Shown piece after piece: positions 24,996 through 32,389 of a stretch of DNA of 64,000 bases. The notes under the pieces were generated by a model, which saw only the letters and a program-made list of their open reading frames with translations, made no database searches and was not told the origin of the DNA. The DNA comes from VXNE01 sp963665455 (GTDB lineage: Bacteria; Pseudomonadota; Gammaproteobacteria; Pseudomonadales; Azotimanducaceae): the NCBI GenBank assembly GCA_963665455.1, contig OY762279.1:248001-312000 (forward strand), written 5' to 3'. Position numbers and translations under genes: made by a program. How positions within the stretch are numbered: position 1 is the first letter of the stretch; every line of letters begins with the position of its first letter.

Positions 24996-26186
24996 GTGTC
25001 GGGACCGCTAGAGGGCATTCGCGTTCTGGACGTCGGCCTGTACGTCCAGGCACCACAGGCCGCCGCCCTGATGTCCGACATGGGCGCGGACGTCATCAAG
25101 GTCGAGCTGCCGGGCTTCGGCGACCAGGCGCGGTTCATTCCGCTCTCCATGGAGGACTTTCGCAGCGCGTTCTTCACCGCGTGCAATCGGGGCAAGCGCG
25201 GCCTGACGCTCGATCTGCGCGTGCCGGAGGGGGCGGCGATCTTTCGACGGCTGGCCGAGACCACGGACGTCGTGGTCAGTAATTTCAAGCCGGGGACCAT
25301 GGAGTCCTGGGGCATCGGCTACGAGGATCTGGCGCAAATCAACCCCCGCATCGTTTGGGCGGGCGGCAGCACGTTCGGGCCGGTGGGACCCGACGCCGAG
25401 CGCGAAGGGGCGGACCTCGCCGGGCAGGCTGCCGGGGGGCTCGTCAGCACCACCGGGCGGGACGGCGACCCGCCGTCGCCGGTCGGCGTGACGATCGCCG
25501 ATCACATCGGTTCGCTGAACATGGTCTCCGGGGTTCTGGCGGCGCTCCTGGTGCGGGGGAAGACGGGCCGTGGCCAGCGCGTGGAGGTGTCGCTCCTGGG
25601 CGGGCAGATTTGGGCCCAGGCGGCTGAGTACACCCACTTCCTGCTCACCGACGAGGTGCCGGGGCGTTCGAACTACGGGCATCCGCTGATCCCGGCGGCG
25701 TATCGCATCTTCGAGACGGCGGACGGTTGGATCGGCATCATCGGCGTGCCCGCGGACATGATCGATCCGTTCCTCGTCGCGCTCGGACGCCCGGAACTGG
25801 CGATGGACGAGCGCCTGCAGTCGCTCATCATGCCGCCGGACGATCTCGCCTGGTTCCTCGGCGTGCTCGAGGAGGGCTTCCGCACCCGCACCACCGCCGA
25901 GTGGTGCGAGGTGTTGCGGGAGGTCGGCGTCCGGTACGCGCCAGTGCGGAACTACCGCGAGGTGGTGGACGACGCGGGCGCCTGGGAGAATGGCTACTTC
26001 GCGCGGGTGCAGGACGACAATGGCGACGAGCGCCGCGTCGTCGGAACGCCGATCCGGATGAGCGAGACGCCCCTCGCCGCCGCCGCATCGGCGCCGGACC
26101 TTGGCGCCCACAGCGACGAGATCCTCCGCGACCTGGGCTGCTCGGACGCGGAGATCGCGGCCTTGCGCGAAGCCGGCACCATATAG
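24996..26186 (+). CDS. CaiB/BaiF-type CoA-transferase (class III)
   Basis: 396 residues from GTG 24996, 91 bases after queF. Class III CoA-transferase features: LEGIRVLDVGLYVQAP, GADVIKVELPGFGDQAR, NRGKRGLTLDLRVPEG, VVVSNFKPGTMESWGIGYED, and the conserved Asp in ADHIGSLNMVSGVLAAL. It moves CoA between carboxylic acids, such as bile acid, carnitine-like or aromatic acid substrates; which one is not evident. It belongs to the same catabolic style as the aminotransferase, hydantoinase and amidohydrolase genes elsewhere in the window. Confidence 0.93.
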   Translation: MSGPLEGIRVLDVGLYVQAPQAAALMSDMGADVIKVELPGFGDQARFIPLSMEDFRSAFFTACNRGKRGLTLDLRVPEGAAIFRRLAETTDVVVSNFKPGTMESWGIGYEDLAQINPRIVWAGGSTFGPVGPDAEREGADLAGQAAGGLVSTTGRDGDPPSPVGVTIADHIGSLNMVSGVLAALLVRGKTGRGQRVEVSLLGGQIWAQAAEYTHFLLTDEVPGRSNYGHPLIPAAYRIFETADGWIGIIGVPADMIDPFLVALGRPELAMDERLQSLIMPPDDLAWFLGVLEEGFRTRTTAEWCEVLREVGVRYAPVRNYREVVDDAGAWENGYFARVQDDNGDERRVVGTPIRMSETPLAAAASAPDLGAHSDEILRDLGCSDAEIAALREAGTI

Positions 26187-26227
26187 GGAAAGTCCCTCCC
26201 CACGACTGCCGCCGGGTGCTGGTGTAG

Positions 26228-26246
26228 AATGCGAATGACTCGCATT
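26228..26246. promoter_or_regulatory. Fur-box-like 19-bp palindrome overlapping a -10 element
   Basis: AATGCGAAT-G-ACTCGCATT is a 9-1-9 inverted repeat with one mismatched pair, the length and geometry of a Fur box. It overlaps a -10-like TAGAAT (26225-26230) and lies about 40 bases upstream of the HhH gene, whose operon includes a ferric-reductase-like membrane protein. Repression by iron-loaded Fur would fit this position. Confidence 0.6.
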
Positions 26247-26285
26247 TGCGGATGCAGGTCCTGAAGCCCGACAAGGAGAATCAAG

Positions 26286-26915
26286 TTGAACGTGTGGAGA
26301 ACCTCCGTAGCGATGATGGCCCTCATCTGTGCCGGGACGGCGCTCGCGCAAGCCGGTGAGCGGGGAGACCTCGTCGATCCCAACCTCGTCGAAGCCGACG
26401 TCCTCGAGGCCCTGCCCCACATGGATGCGGCCCTTGCCTCCGCCGTGGTGGACGGGCGGCCATACCTCTCCGCCGCGCAACTCGACGCGGTACTTGCGGA
26501 GGCGCTCGACCGTGCCCAGCGCGAGGCCGTCTACGCCCGCATGTTCCGCCAAATCGACCTGAACGGCGCGAGCCGCGAGGAGATCATGGTGATCCCCGGC
26601 ATGTCGCGCCGCATGGCCCACGAGTTCGAGGATTATCGCCCCTATACCTCCCTCGACCAGTTCCGCCGCGAGATCGGCAAGTACGTGGACGACGACGAAG
26701 TGGCCCGGCTGGAGCGCCACGTCTTCATCCCGATGCCCTTGAACACCGCGTCCGAGGCGGACTTCGAGACGATCCCCGGCATGACGGGCCGGATGGTGCA
26801 CGAGTTCGAGGAGTACCGCCCGTACACGTCGATGGAGCAGTTCCGCCGCGAGATCGGCAAGTACGTCGACGAGGCGGAGGTGGCGCGGCTCGAGAGCTAC
26901 GTCACCCTGGACTGA
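26286..26915 (+). CDS. Secreted protein with tandem helix-hairpin-helix-like repeats
   Basis: 209 residues with a cleavable signal (MMALICAGTALAQAGE). Two near-identical units follow: IDLNGASREEIMVIPGMS with YRPYTSLDQFRREIGKYV, and PLNTASEADFETIPGMTG with YRPYTSMEQFRREIGKYV, each ending VARLE.(H/Y)V. A third, diverged unit precedes them (VDPNLVEADVLEALPHMD). The N-T/G-A..E.....PGM pattern is that of ComEA-type HhH domains, here exported. The start is TTG at 26286 or close by. It lies 27 bases before a ferric-reductase-like gene and under a Fur-box-like site, so a role in iron or haem-linked redox is inferred. Confidence 0.8.
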   Translation: MNVWRTSVAMMALICAGTALAQAGERGDLVDPNLVEADVLEALPHMDAALASAVVDGRPYLSAAQLDAVLAEALDRAQREAVYARMFRQIDLNGASREEIMVIPGMSRRMAHEFEDYRPYTSLDQFRREIGKYVDDDEVARLERHVFIPMPLNTASEADFETIPGMTGRMVHEFEEYRPYTSMEQFRREIGKYVDEAEVARLESYVTLD

Positions 26916-26942
26916 AGGCCCTCCGCGGGGCGAGGGACGCGC

Positions 26943-27512
26943 GTGAACTATTCCCGCTGGCTGCTCTGGCTGTTGCTGGCCGGGCTGGCCGCGGTGCAGA
27001 CATGGCGCTACGTCGCCGAGGCCATCTACTACGGAGAGTATCTGCACTGGACCGGCGAGCAGTCCGCGCGGCTCCTGATCGTCACCCTTGCCGCCACGCC
27101 CCTGCGGCGCATCTTCCCGGGCGCGCGATGGACGGCCTGGCTCGTCGCCCGACGCCGCGACCTGGGCCTCGCGACCTTCCTCTACGCCGCATTGCACGCG
27201 GTGGCCTATCTGGCCCGTAGTGCCGACGTGCGCGACATCCTCGCGGAGGCCGTAGAGATCGGCATGGCGGTGGGGTGGGTGGCGTTGCTGGTCTTCCTCG
27301 CCTTGGCGGCGACGAGCAACGACGCCTCCGTGCGCCGGCTCGGCCGGCGCTGGAAGGGCCTCCACCGCTGGATCTACGCCGGTGCGCTCCTGACGTTCCT
27401 GCACTGGGTCGCGACGGCCTTCGATCCGACCGCCGGCTACGTACACCTAGGCGTGTTGCTGGTCGTGCTCGCCTTGCGTGGTTGGCCAAGGCGCGCGGTT
27501 GGTGGGGCCTGA
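26943..27512 (+). CDS. Ferric-reductase-like transmembrane protein
   Basis: 189 residues with about five to six membrane helices. The b-haem His of the ferric-reductase-like domain are in FLYAALHAVAYLA, RRWKGLHRWIYAGALL and LTFLHWVATAF; the overall shape is like MsrQ or YedZ. It would pass electrons across the inner membrane, from quinol or flavin to a periplasmic acceptor. The start is GTG 26943. No msrP partner is adjacent; its neighbour is instead an exported HhH protein, with which it shares the upstream Fur-box-like site. Confidence 0.82.
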   Translation: MNYSRWLLWLLLAGLAAVQTWRYVAEAIYYGEYLHWTGEQSARLLIVTLAATPLRRIFPGARWTAWLVARRRDLGLATFLYAALHAVAYLARSADVRDILAEAVEIGMAVGWVALLVFLALAATSNDASVRRLGRRWKGLHRWIYAGALLTFLHWVATAFDPTAGYVHLGVLLVVLALRGWPRRAVGGA

Positions 27513-27542
27513 AACGGCGAGCCTTTTGCCGATCCGCGCTTG

Positions 27543-27959
27543 TCAATCGTCGCTCGGGTCGCCTCCTGCCATGGCGGCGAGGTCGCTCAGGCGCGTTTTG
27601 CCGTTTTCCGCCACGTCAAGAACGCGGTTGACCATGGCGTCCATGGGGTTTCCGATCTGGACGAGGTAACCCACGGCAGCCCGGATGAGACGTTCCGTCT
27701 GGTCACGCGGAAGGTTGGGCAGGATGACCAGCCCGGGATGGATCGCCTGTCGCCCGACGAGGCTCCGGAAGTCTCGGGCGTTTTGTGTGACGAGGACGAG
27801 GTTCTGGTCGATGCAGCGGGCCAGCACGCGGTGGTCTGGCGCGCTTAGGCCTCCGTCGTTCCGCGGATGCAGGACGACGTGATCGCCTTGGCTGTTGAGA
27901 GCCTGGGCGATCTCCGGGGAGATGCACTCGTCGAGGAACAGGCGCACAGTTCTGACCAC
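27543..27959 (-). CDS. DUF5615 PIN-like toxin
   Basis: 138 residues with the Mut7-C/DUF5615 PIN-like pattern: an N-terminal RLFLDECISPEIAQAL (first acidic residue), GDHVVLHPRNDGGLSAPDHRVL and VLVTQNARDFRSLV (acidic pair), then a helical tail. Such proteins are predicted RNases acting as toxins, normally next to a DUF433 antitoxin. Here the upstream gene does carry a DUF433 domain, but 158-bp repeat copy B sits between the two, leaving 187 bases between the antitoxin stop and this start. Expression and coupling may be disturbed as a result. Confidence 0.82.
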   Translation of the reverse strand: MVRTVRLFLDECISPEIAQALNSQGDHVVLHPRNDGGLSAPDHRVLARCIDQNLVLVTQNARDFRSLVGRQAIHPGLVILPNLPRDQTERLIRAAVGYLVQIGNPMDAMVNRVLDVAENGKTRLSDLAAMAGGDPSDD

Positions 27960-27992
27960 GCCCGGGTGCAGGCTAGTGGCGTCGGCTTCGCT

Positions 27993-28150
27993 CTAGGGAA
28001 GGTCTGATTAAGACCTTCCCTAGCGCGGCACAGGGATGTGCCGCCAAATTCGATGGCGTAAGCCATTGAATTTGCCGAGCAAGGCGAAACCGCGCTTTTG
28101 CCTTGCGACCTGAACAAGCCCATGGACGGGCTTGTTCAGACGTTCCCTAG
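27993..28150 (-). repeat. 158-bp dispersed hairpin repeat, copy B
   Basis: Same length as copy A and in opposite orientation. It keeps stem 1 (GAACAAGCCC/GGGCTTGTTC) and the terminal 13-bp stem. The third stem is changed on both arms: A reads GATTC...GAATC at its base, B reads AAATTC...GAATTT, so pairing is kept. It lies between the Panacea-DUF433 antitoxin and its DUF5615 toxin. Its first four bases (CTAG, minus-strand reading) provide the antitoxin TAG stop. Confidence 0.9.
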
Positions 28151-28977
28151 AGGCTTGGTGCAGGCCCCGATTTCCTCGGGGCTTGTACGGGGTGAGCCTG
28201 GCTAGCTGGCGCCTCCCAAGGCCTGCCGAGAGGATGTGTCTCGAGGGGATGTACCTTCGCGTACATTTTTGCCGCAAGAAGCGCAGCTCGGGATGTGCGG
28301 GGGTAGTCCTTAAGCAAGTCATCGAGCTTGTCGCCTCCTGCGAGTCGGCCGCGAATCGCGTACACGGAAACGCGTGTACCGACGACGACCGGCGTGCCAC
28401 CGAGGATTTCCGGGTCGGACGTTATCCACCGGTGCTGGGCGGCTCGATACTCCTCGGTCAGAAAGCGGGCTTCCGTTTCGTCCACGCCGCAGATCGTCTG
28501 GTAGAGCTTTGCGTAGGACACTCGCACCGAGCCGCTCTTGCGGTCCGGCGTGTTCCAGTGGTCTGTCCATTCCGGCAGCTTGTGGTGGACCTCATGCACC
28601 AGGTCGTCCTGCTTCATGGCGCCGTAGTCCTCCCAGACGCGTTGGATCACTTCCAGATCGTCGTCGCTCAGGCTGTCCAACGACCCAACGGACACGCCCT
28701 TACGGACGTTGAGCCCACGGGCGGTTTGCACGATGTGCGCGTCCCAATCGCCGGTGGACTGCGCGGAATGGCGACCTTGCGCAAGGTCCCACGTCCGCGA
28801 CAGCACCATGCCCTTTTCCCTAGCGTGAGTTTCGTCCTCCACGATCGGAAGAAGGAACCGCCGGATGGCCTCCCGCTCCGCCAGATACATGAGCTTCGCG
28901 AGCCTGAGCTGGCCGATCGCCCGGTTGGCCTCGTGCATGAGCGCGACCGCCATCTGCGCAGCCTGCCGTTCTCTCAC
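28147..28977 (-). CDS. Panacea (DUF4065/SocA-like)-DUF433 fusion, antitoxin
   Basis: 276 residues from GTG 28977 (an ATG at 28953 is possible but cuts into the first helix). Residues 1-180 match the Panacea/SocA-type antitoxin domain: LRLAKLMYLAEREAIRRF, GMVLSRTWDLAQGR, LSDDDLEVIQRVWEDYGAM, DLVHEVHHKLPEWTDHW, and VSYAKLYQTICGVDETEARF. Residues 185-250 are a DUF433 domain: DPEILGGTPVVVGTRVSVYA, LKDYPRTSRAALLAAKMYA. DUF433 is the usual antitoxin of DUF5615, which is the next gene. The last ~22 residues are Pro/Ala/Ser-rich and the TAG stop is in the first bases of repeat copy B, so the original C-terminus may have been replaced. Both domains in one protein is unusual. Confidence 0.8.
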   Translation of the reverse strand: MRERQAAQMAVALMHEANRAIGQLRLAKLMYLAEREAIRRFLLPIVEDETHAREKGMVLSRTWDLAQGRHSAQSTGDWDAHIVQTARGLNVRKGVSVGSLDSLSDDDLEVIQRVWEDYGAMKQDDLVHEVHHKLPEWTDHWNTPDRKSGSVRVSYAKLYQTICGVDETEARFLTEEYRAAQHRWITSDPEILGGTPVVVGTRVSVYAIRGRLAGGDKLDDLLKDYPRTSRAALLAAKMYAKVHPLETHPLGRPWEAPASQAHPVQAPRKSGPAPSL

Positions 28978-29033
28978 TCTTCTGACTCTCTTTCGGATTG
29001 GCGGCAGCCTATCACCGTCGTATCCGGCCTGCG

Positions 29034-29990
29034 CTACAAGGCCTCGAGCCGGATCGAGCCCCCGGACGTTCGCAGCCTGAGTTCCGGACCGCCACCGCCG
29101 GTGGTGCCCCGTAGCGCGGACTTTTCGATGGTGCCCCGCACGGTCACCGGGAGGTTGGCGACGACCGCACCGCCCGAGGTTTTCGCGTCGATGTCGACGC
29201 CGATGCCGGCGGCCAACCGCACGTCGATGTCGCCGCCGGACGTGCGCAAAAGGGAGTCTCCGTCCGGTTGGGCGTGGAAGGTGGCCTGCATCGAGCCCCC
29301 CGACGTGCGGGCCTCGACGCGGCCATGCGCGCCGATGGCGATCGATCCGCCCGATGTGCGGGCGACGACGTGCCCGGTCGCCTCTTCGACACGGATGCCG
29401 CCGCCGGAACTGCGGGCTTCGACGTTCCCGGCGACGGCGCCCAGCGTGATCGAGCCCCCGGACGTGGTCGCCTCGACGGTCCCTCCGGCCCGGGCCACGG
29501 TGATCGATCCGCCGGAGGTCTCGACCTGCACGGCGCCCGAGACCTCGCCCGTCGCGATGGAACCGCCGGAGGTGCGGGCCGACAACTTGCCGTCCAGGTC
29601 GCCGATCGCCACGTTGCCCCCGGCGGTCCGTAGCGAGAGATCGTGTTCGTGGGGAACGGTCAGGCGGAAGGACGGGCGGTTGCTCCAATCGAGGAACCAA
29701 CCCACGACGTCCGGGCCCCTGCGCCGGCCGCGAATGGTCAGGGCGCCGTTCTCCTGCTCGTAGCTGAGGTCCAGCTTGTCCGCGTTCTCGACGGACAGCG
29801 CGACGGTGGCGTTGTCGCCGGTGGTCACCTCGACCTCCCCCCATTCGGTGTCCAACACCAAGCGGTCGCCGGGCGAGACGTCGAAGGAGCGGGCCTCCGT
29901 CTCCGCGCAGGCGACCGTCCCGAACAGCAGGGCGGTGCATAGGGCGCACAGGGCAATGGGGGTGGATGTGTGGGGTATGGAGCGTGTCAT
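29034..29990 (-). CDS. DUF4097 repeat protein, secreted
   Basis: 318 residues with a signal peptide, probably a lipoprotein or periplasmic protein (LCTALLFGTVACAETEA; the Cys could be lipidated). After an N-terminal domain (VSPGDRLVLDTEWGEVEVTT) it has repeated short beta units with the core (T/R)TSGGSI, at least seven times, for example ARTSGGSIATGEVSG and VETSGGSITVARAG. This is the DUF4097 right-handed-beta-helix-like family, found with anti-sigma or envelope-stress genes; function is unknown. The repeat is also visible in DNA as recurring GC-rich blocks. It is divergent from the NCS2 permease gene, with about 210 bases between. Confidence 0.85.
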   Translation of the reverse strand: MTRSIPHTSTPIALCALCTALLFGTVACAETEARSFDVSPGDRLVLDTEWGEVEVTTGDNATVALSVENADKLDLSYEQENGALTIRGRRRGPDVVGWFLDWSNRPSFRLTVPHEHDLSLRTAGGNVAIGDLDGKLSARTSGGSIATGEVSGAVQVETSGGSITVARAGGTVEATTSGGSITLGAVAGNVEARSSGGGIRVEEATGHVVARTSGGSIAIGAHGRVEARTSGGSMQATFHAQPDGDSLLRTSGGDIDVRLAAGIGVDIDAKTSGGAVVANLPVTVRGTIEKSALRGTTGGGGPELRLRTSGGSIRLEAL

Positions 29991-30198
29991 GAGCGGTGTC
30001 CCGATGGATGCCTTGATGTAGCGGCATCAAGAAACGTGCCATCTTGCGGGATCCCGCTGCAATGGCGGGTTGGTGCTGCCCGCCCGCTGCCTCGCCCACG
30101 CGCGTCTGGTCAATTCCGCAATCTTTTGGCCGCATCCGCCGCCCGCCACGCCGCCGCGTTACACTCCCGGCGCGTCTGCTCCCAAGCATCCCGTCCGC

Positions 30199-31497
30199 AT
30201 GACTTCCATCCTCGACCGCCTCTTCGCCCTCTCGAGCCTCGGCACCACCGTGGCCACGGAGTTGCGGGCCGGCGTCACGACGTTCCTCGCGATGGCCTAC
30301 ATCGCATTCGTGAACCCGCAGATCCTGGCCGAGGCCGGCATGCCCTTCGAGGCCGTGTTCGCGGCCACCTGTCTCGCCGCGGCCTTCGCCACCCTCGTGA
30401 TGGGGCTCCACGGCAACCTGCCCGTCGCCCTCGCCCCGGGGATGGGGCTGAACGCCTTCTTCGCCTACGTCGTCGTTCTGGAGGGCGGGCATGCCTGGGA
30501 GGTGGCCCTCGGGGCGGTCTTCCTGGCCGGCGTGCTGTTCGTGATCTTGAGCGTGCTGCCCGTGCGCCGTTGGGTGGTGGATGCGGTGCCGACGGGGTTG
30601 AAGATGGGCATCGCGGCGGGCATCGGGCTCTTTCTTGGCCTCATCGCCCTGCGCAACGCGGGCATCGTGGAGGACAGTCCCGCCACCCTCGTCACGGCGG
30701 GCAATCTCCTCGCTCCCGCTCCGATCCTCGCCTTTCTCGGCTTCTGCGCCACGGTCGCCCTCGCGGCCCGGGGGGTGACGGGGGCCACGCTCATCGGAGT
30801 GCTCGGGGTGATGGCGGCCGGGGTCGCCCTGGGCGTTTCGGAATGGCACGGGCTGGTTGCGGCGCCCCCGGACCCCACGCCGACGCTCCTGGCCATGGAC
30901 GTGCTCGGTGCGCTGGAACTCGCGATGATCGGCGTGATCGTCACCTTCCTCATCGTGGACTTCTTCGACACCACCGGGACGCTCATCGGCGTCGCACGGC
31001 AGGCGAACCTGCTCGGCCCGGACGGGCGGCTTCCCCGGTTGGGCCGGGCGCTGCTCGCGGACTCTTCGGGCACGGTCGCCGGGGCGATGCTCGGGTCGTC
31101 ACCCGTCACGAGCTACGTCGAGAGCGCGGCGGGGACGAGCGCCGGGGGCCGCACCGGCCTGACGGCGTGCGTCGTCGCCGCCCTGTTCCTCGCGTGCCTC
31201 TTCTTCGCGCCCCTCGCGCAGTCGATCCCTCCCTACGCCACGGCGCCGGCCATCCTCTATGTCGCCTGCCTGATGACCCGAGGGCTCGCGGATGTCGATT
31301 GGCGGAACCTCACCGAGTCGGCCGCCGCCGCGGTGACGGCGCTCGCTATTCCGCTGACCTTTTCCATCGCGGACGGCATCGGCATCGGGGTGCTCACCTA
31401 CGTGGCCGCGAGCTTGATGGCCGGCCGCATCCGCGAGTGCTCGCCCGTGCTGGTCGCCGTCGCGGTGTTGTTTGGGCTGAAGTTCGGGCTGCTGTGA
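30199..31497 (+). CDS. NCS2 family nucleobase permease (AzgA-like)
   Basis: 432 residues from ATG 30199 with about 12-14 membrane segments. COG2252/AzgA signatures: ELRAGVTTFLAMAYIAFVNP, ALAPGMGLNAFFAYVVV, FLIVDFFDTTGTLIGVA, and GSSPVTSYVESAAGTSAGGR. Members import adenine, guanine or hypoxanthine by proton symport. No purine-salvage gene is near. The HTH regulator gene that follows is convergent. Confidence 0.92.
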   Translation: MTSILDRLFALSSLGTTVATELRAGVTTFLAMAYIAFVNPQILAEAGMPFEAVFAATCLAAAFATLVMGLHGNLPVALAPGMGLNAFFAYVVVLEGGHAWEVALGAVFLAGVLFVILSVLPVRRWVVDAVPTGLKMGIAAGIGLFLGLIALRNAGIVEDSPATLVTAGNLLAPAPILAFLGFCATVALAARGVTGATLIGVLGVMAAGVALGVSEWHGLVAAPPDPTPTLLAMDVLGALELAMIGVIVTFLIVDFFDTTGTLIGVARQANLLGPDGRLPRLGRALLADSSGTVAGAMLGSSPVTSYVESAAGTSAGGRTGLTACVVAALFLACLFFAPLAQSIPPYATAPAILYVACLMTRGLADVDWRNLTESAAAAVTALAIPLTFSIADGIGIGVLTYVAASLMAGRIRECSPVLVAVAVLFGLKFGLL

Positions 31498-31525
31498 GCG
31501 AGGGAGATCATGTGGCCTCCGGCGG

Positions 31526-32269
31526 TCAGGCCGCATCCCCCCGCCGCATCGCCTGAAACGGCGAAGGCTCCCACTGGCGTAGCGCGACCAGCAGGCACGT
31601 CCCGCGCGCGCCGGTGTCCGGCCGCACCTCGTCGCCTCGGGTAAGGTCGTGGAAGGCGTCCACCAAGTCCGCGATCCGCGTGCGCAGCGCCGCCGCGGAC
31701 TCCGTGGACAGCATGCCCCAGGCGACGCGGTGTACGTCCCGCTCCGGGGCGAAGGCGCCGGACAGGAACTCGCTTTGCAGGCGGTCCACGAAGAAGTGGT
31801 GGATCGGCCCGTCCGGCAGCCAGGCGAAGTTGCGCGCGATGCGCAGCCGGATGCGGTTCCCCGGCAGGAGCTCGATCAATCCCATCCGGTCCAGCCGGGC
31901 GAGCAGGGCCACGAGCCGGGCCGCGGTGAACCTATAGCGGTTGAGGATGCGCTCGAACGGCCAGCGGTTCAGTGCGCAGACCGCCACGAGCAGGAGGGGC
32001 GGGTTGCCGACCAACTCCCGCTCTTGCTCCTCCGTAAGCGCCGGCACGCGGAAGCGGCGGGCGTCGGCCTGGCTCGCGAGTTCCAGCAGGTCGAGCCCCG
32101 CCAGCTCGCACACGGCCTCGAGGCGCGGCAGCGAGAACGCGCCGGTGGAGAAGAGCCGCTTGACGCTGCTCTCGGACAGTTCCAGGTGGCGCGCGACTTG
32201 CGCATACGAGACGCCCTGCGTCCTGAGTGCTTGCTTCAGCGTCTCGATGAGCCGTTTCGATTGGACCAT
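31526..32269 (-). CDS. HTH (XRE-type) transcriptional regulator
   Basis: 247 residues. Residues 5-60 are an XRE helix-turn-helix (LKQALRTQGVSYAQVARHLELSESSVKRLF). The rest is a helical sensor-like domain with a second winged-helix-like stretch (RYRFTAARLVALLARLDRMG). No catalytic residues are seen. It is divergent from the FG-GAP gene over 120 bases, so it could control that gene as well as itself. Confidence 0.83.
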   Translation of the reverse strand: MVQSKRLIETLKQALRTQGVSYAQVARHLELSESSVKRLFSTGAFSLPRLEAVCELAGLDLLELASQADARRFRVPALTEEQERELVGNPPLLLVAVCALNRWPFERILNRYRFTAARLVALLARLDRMGLIELLPGNRIRLRIARNFAWLPDGPIHHFFVDRLQSEFLSGAFAPERDVHRVAWGMLSTESAAALRTRIADLVDAFHDLTRGDEVRPDTGARGTCLLVALRQWEPSPFQAMRRGDAA

Positions 32270-32311
32270 GAAGTATTGTCATGCGGTACTCGGGTGTCGA
32301 TATAGTGGCAC

Positions 32312-32339
32312 TTGACGGATCGGAGTTGCAAATAATGAT
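32312..32339 (+). promoter_or_regulatory. Promoter-like sequence upstream of the FG-GAP gene
   Basis: TTGACG (32312-32317), a 16-base spacer, and AATGAT (32334-32339). The -35 is five of six to consensus; the -10 is weaker. It lies in the 120-base intergenic region shared with the divergent HTH regulator, about 50 bases before the start at 32390. Confidence 0.35.
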
Positions 32340-32389
32340 CCTTCGCGGGACGCTGCCCGGCGTCCCGTGCTGCTTGGAGGGCATCGGTC

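Noticed and set aside
26286..26915. ComEA competence protein
   Set aside because: HhH motifs are similar, but there is no membrane anchor of ComEA type, the repeats are duplicated with extra text, and the neighbour is a ferric-reductase-like gene, not a competence gene.
25008..27446. Long minus-strand open frame of more than 800 codons
   Set aside because: It lies opposite the CoA-transferase, HhH and ferric-reductase-like genes, reads as low-complexity Arg/Ala/Gly/Val text and has no family motifs; such antisense frames are common in GC-rich DNA.
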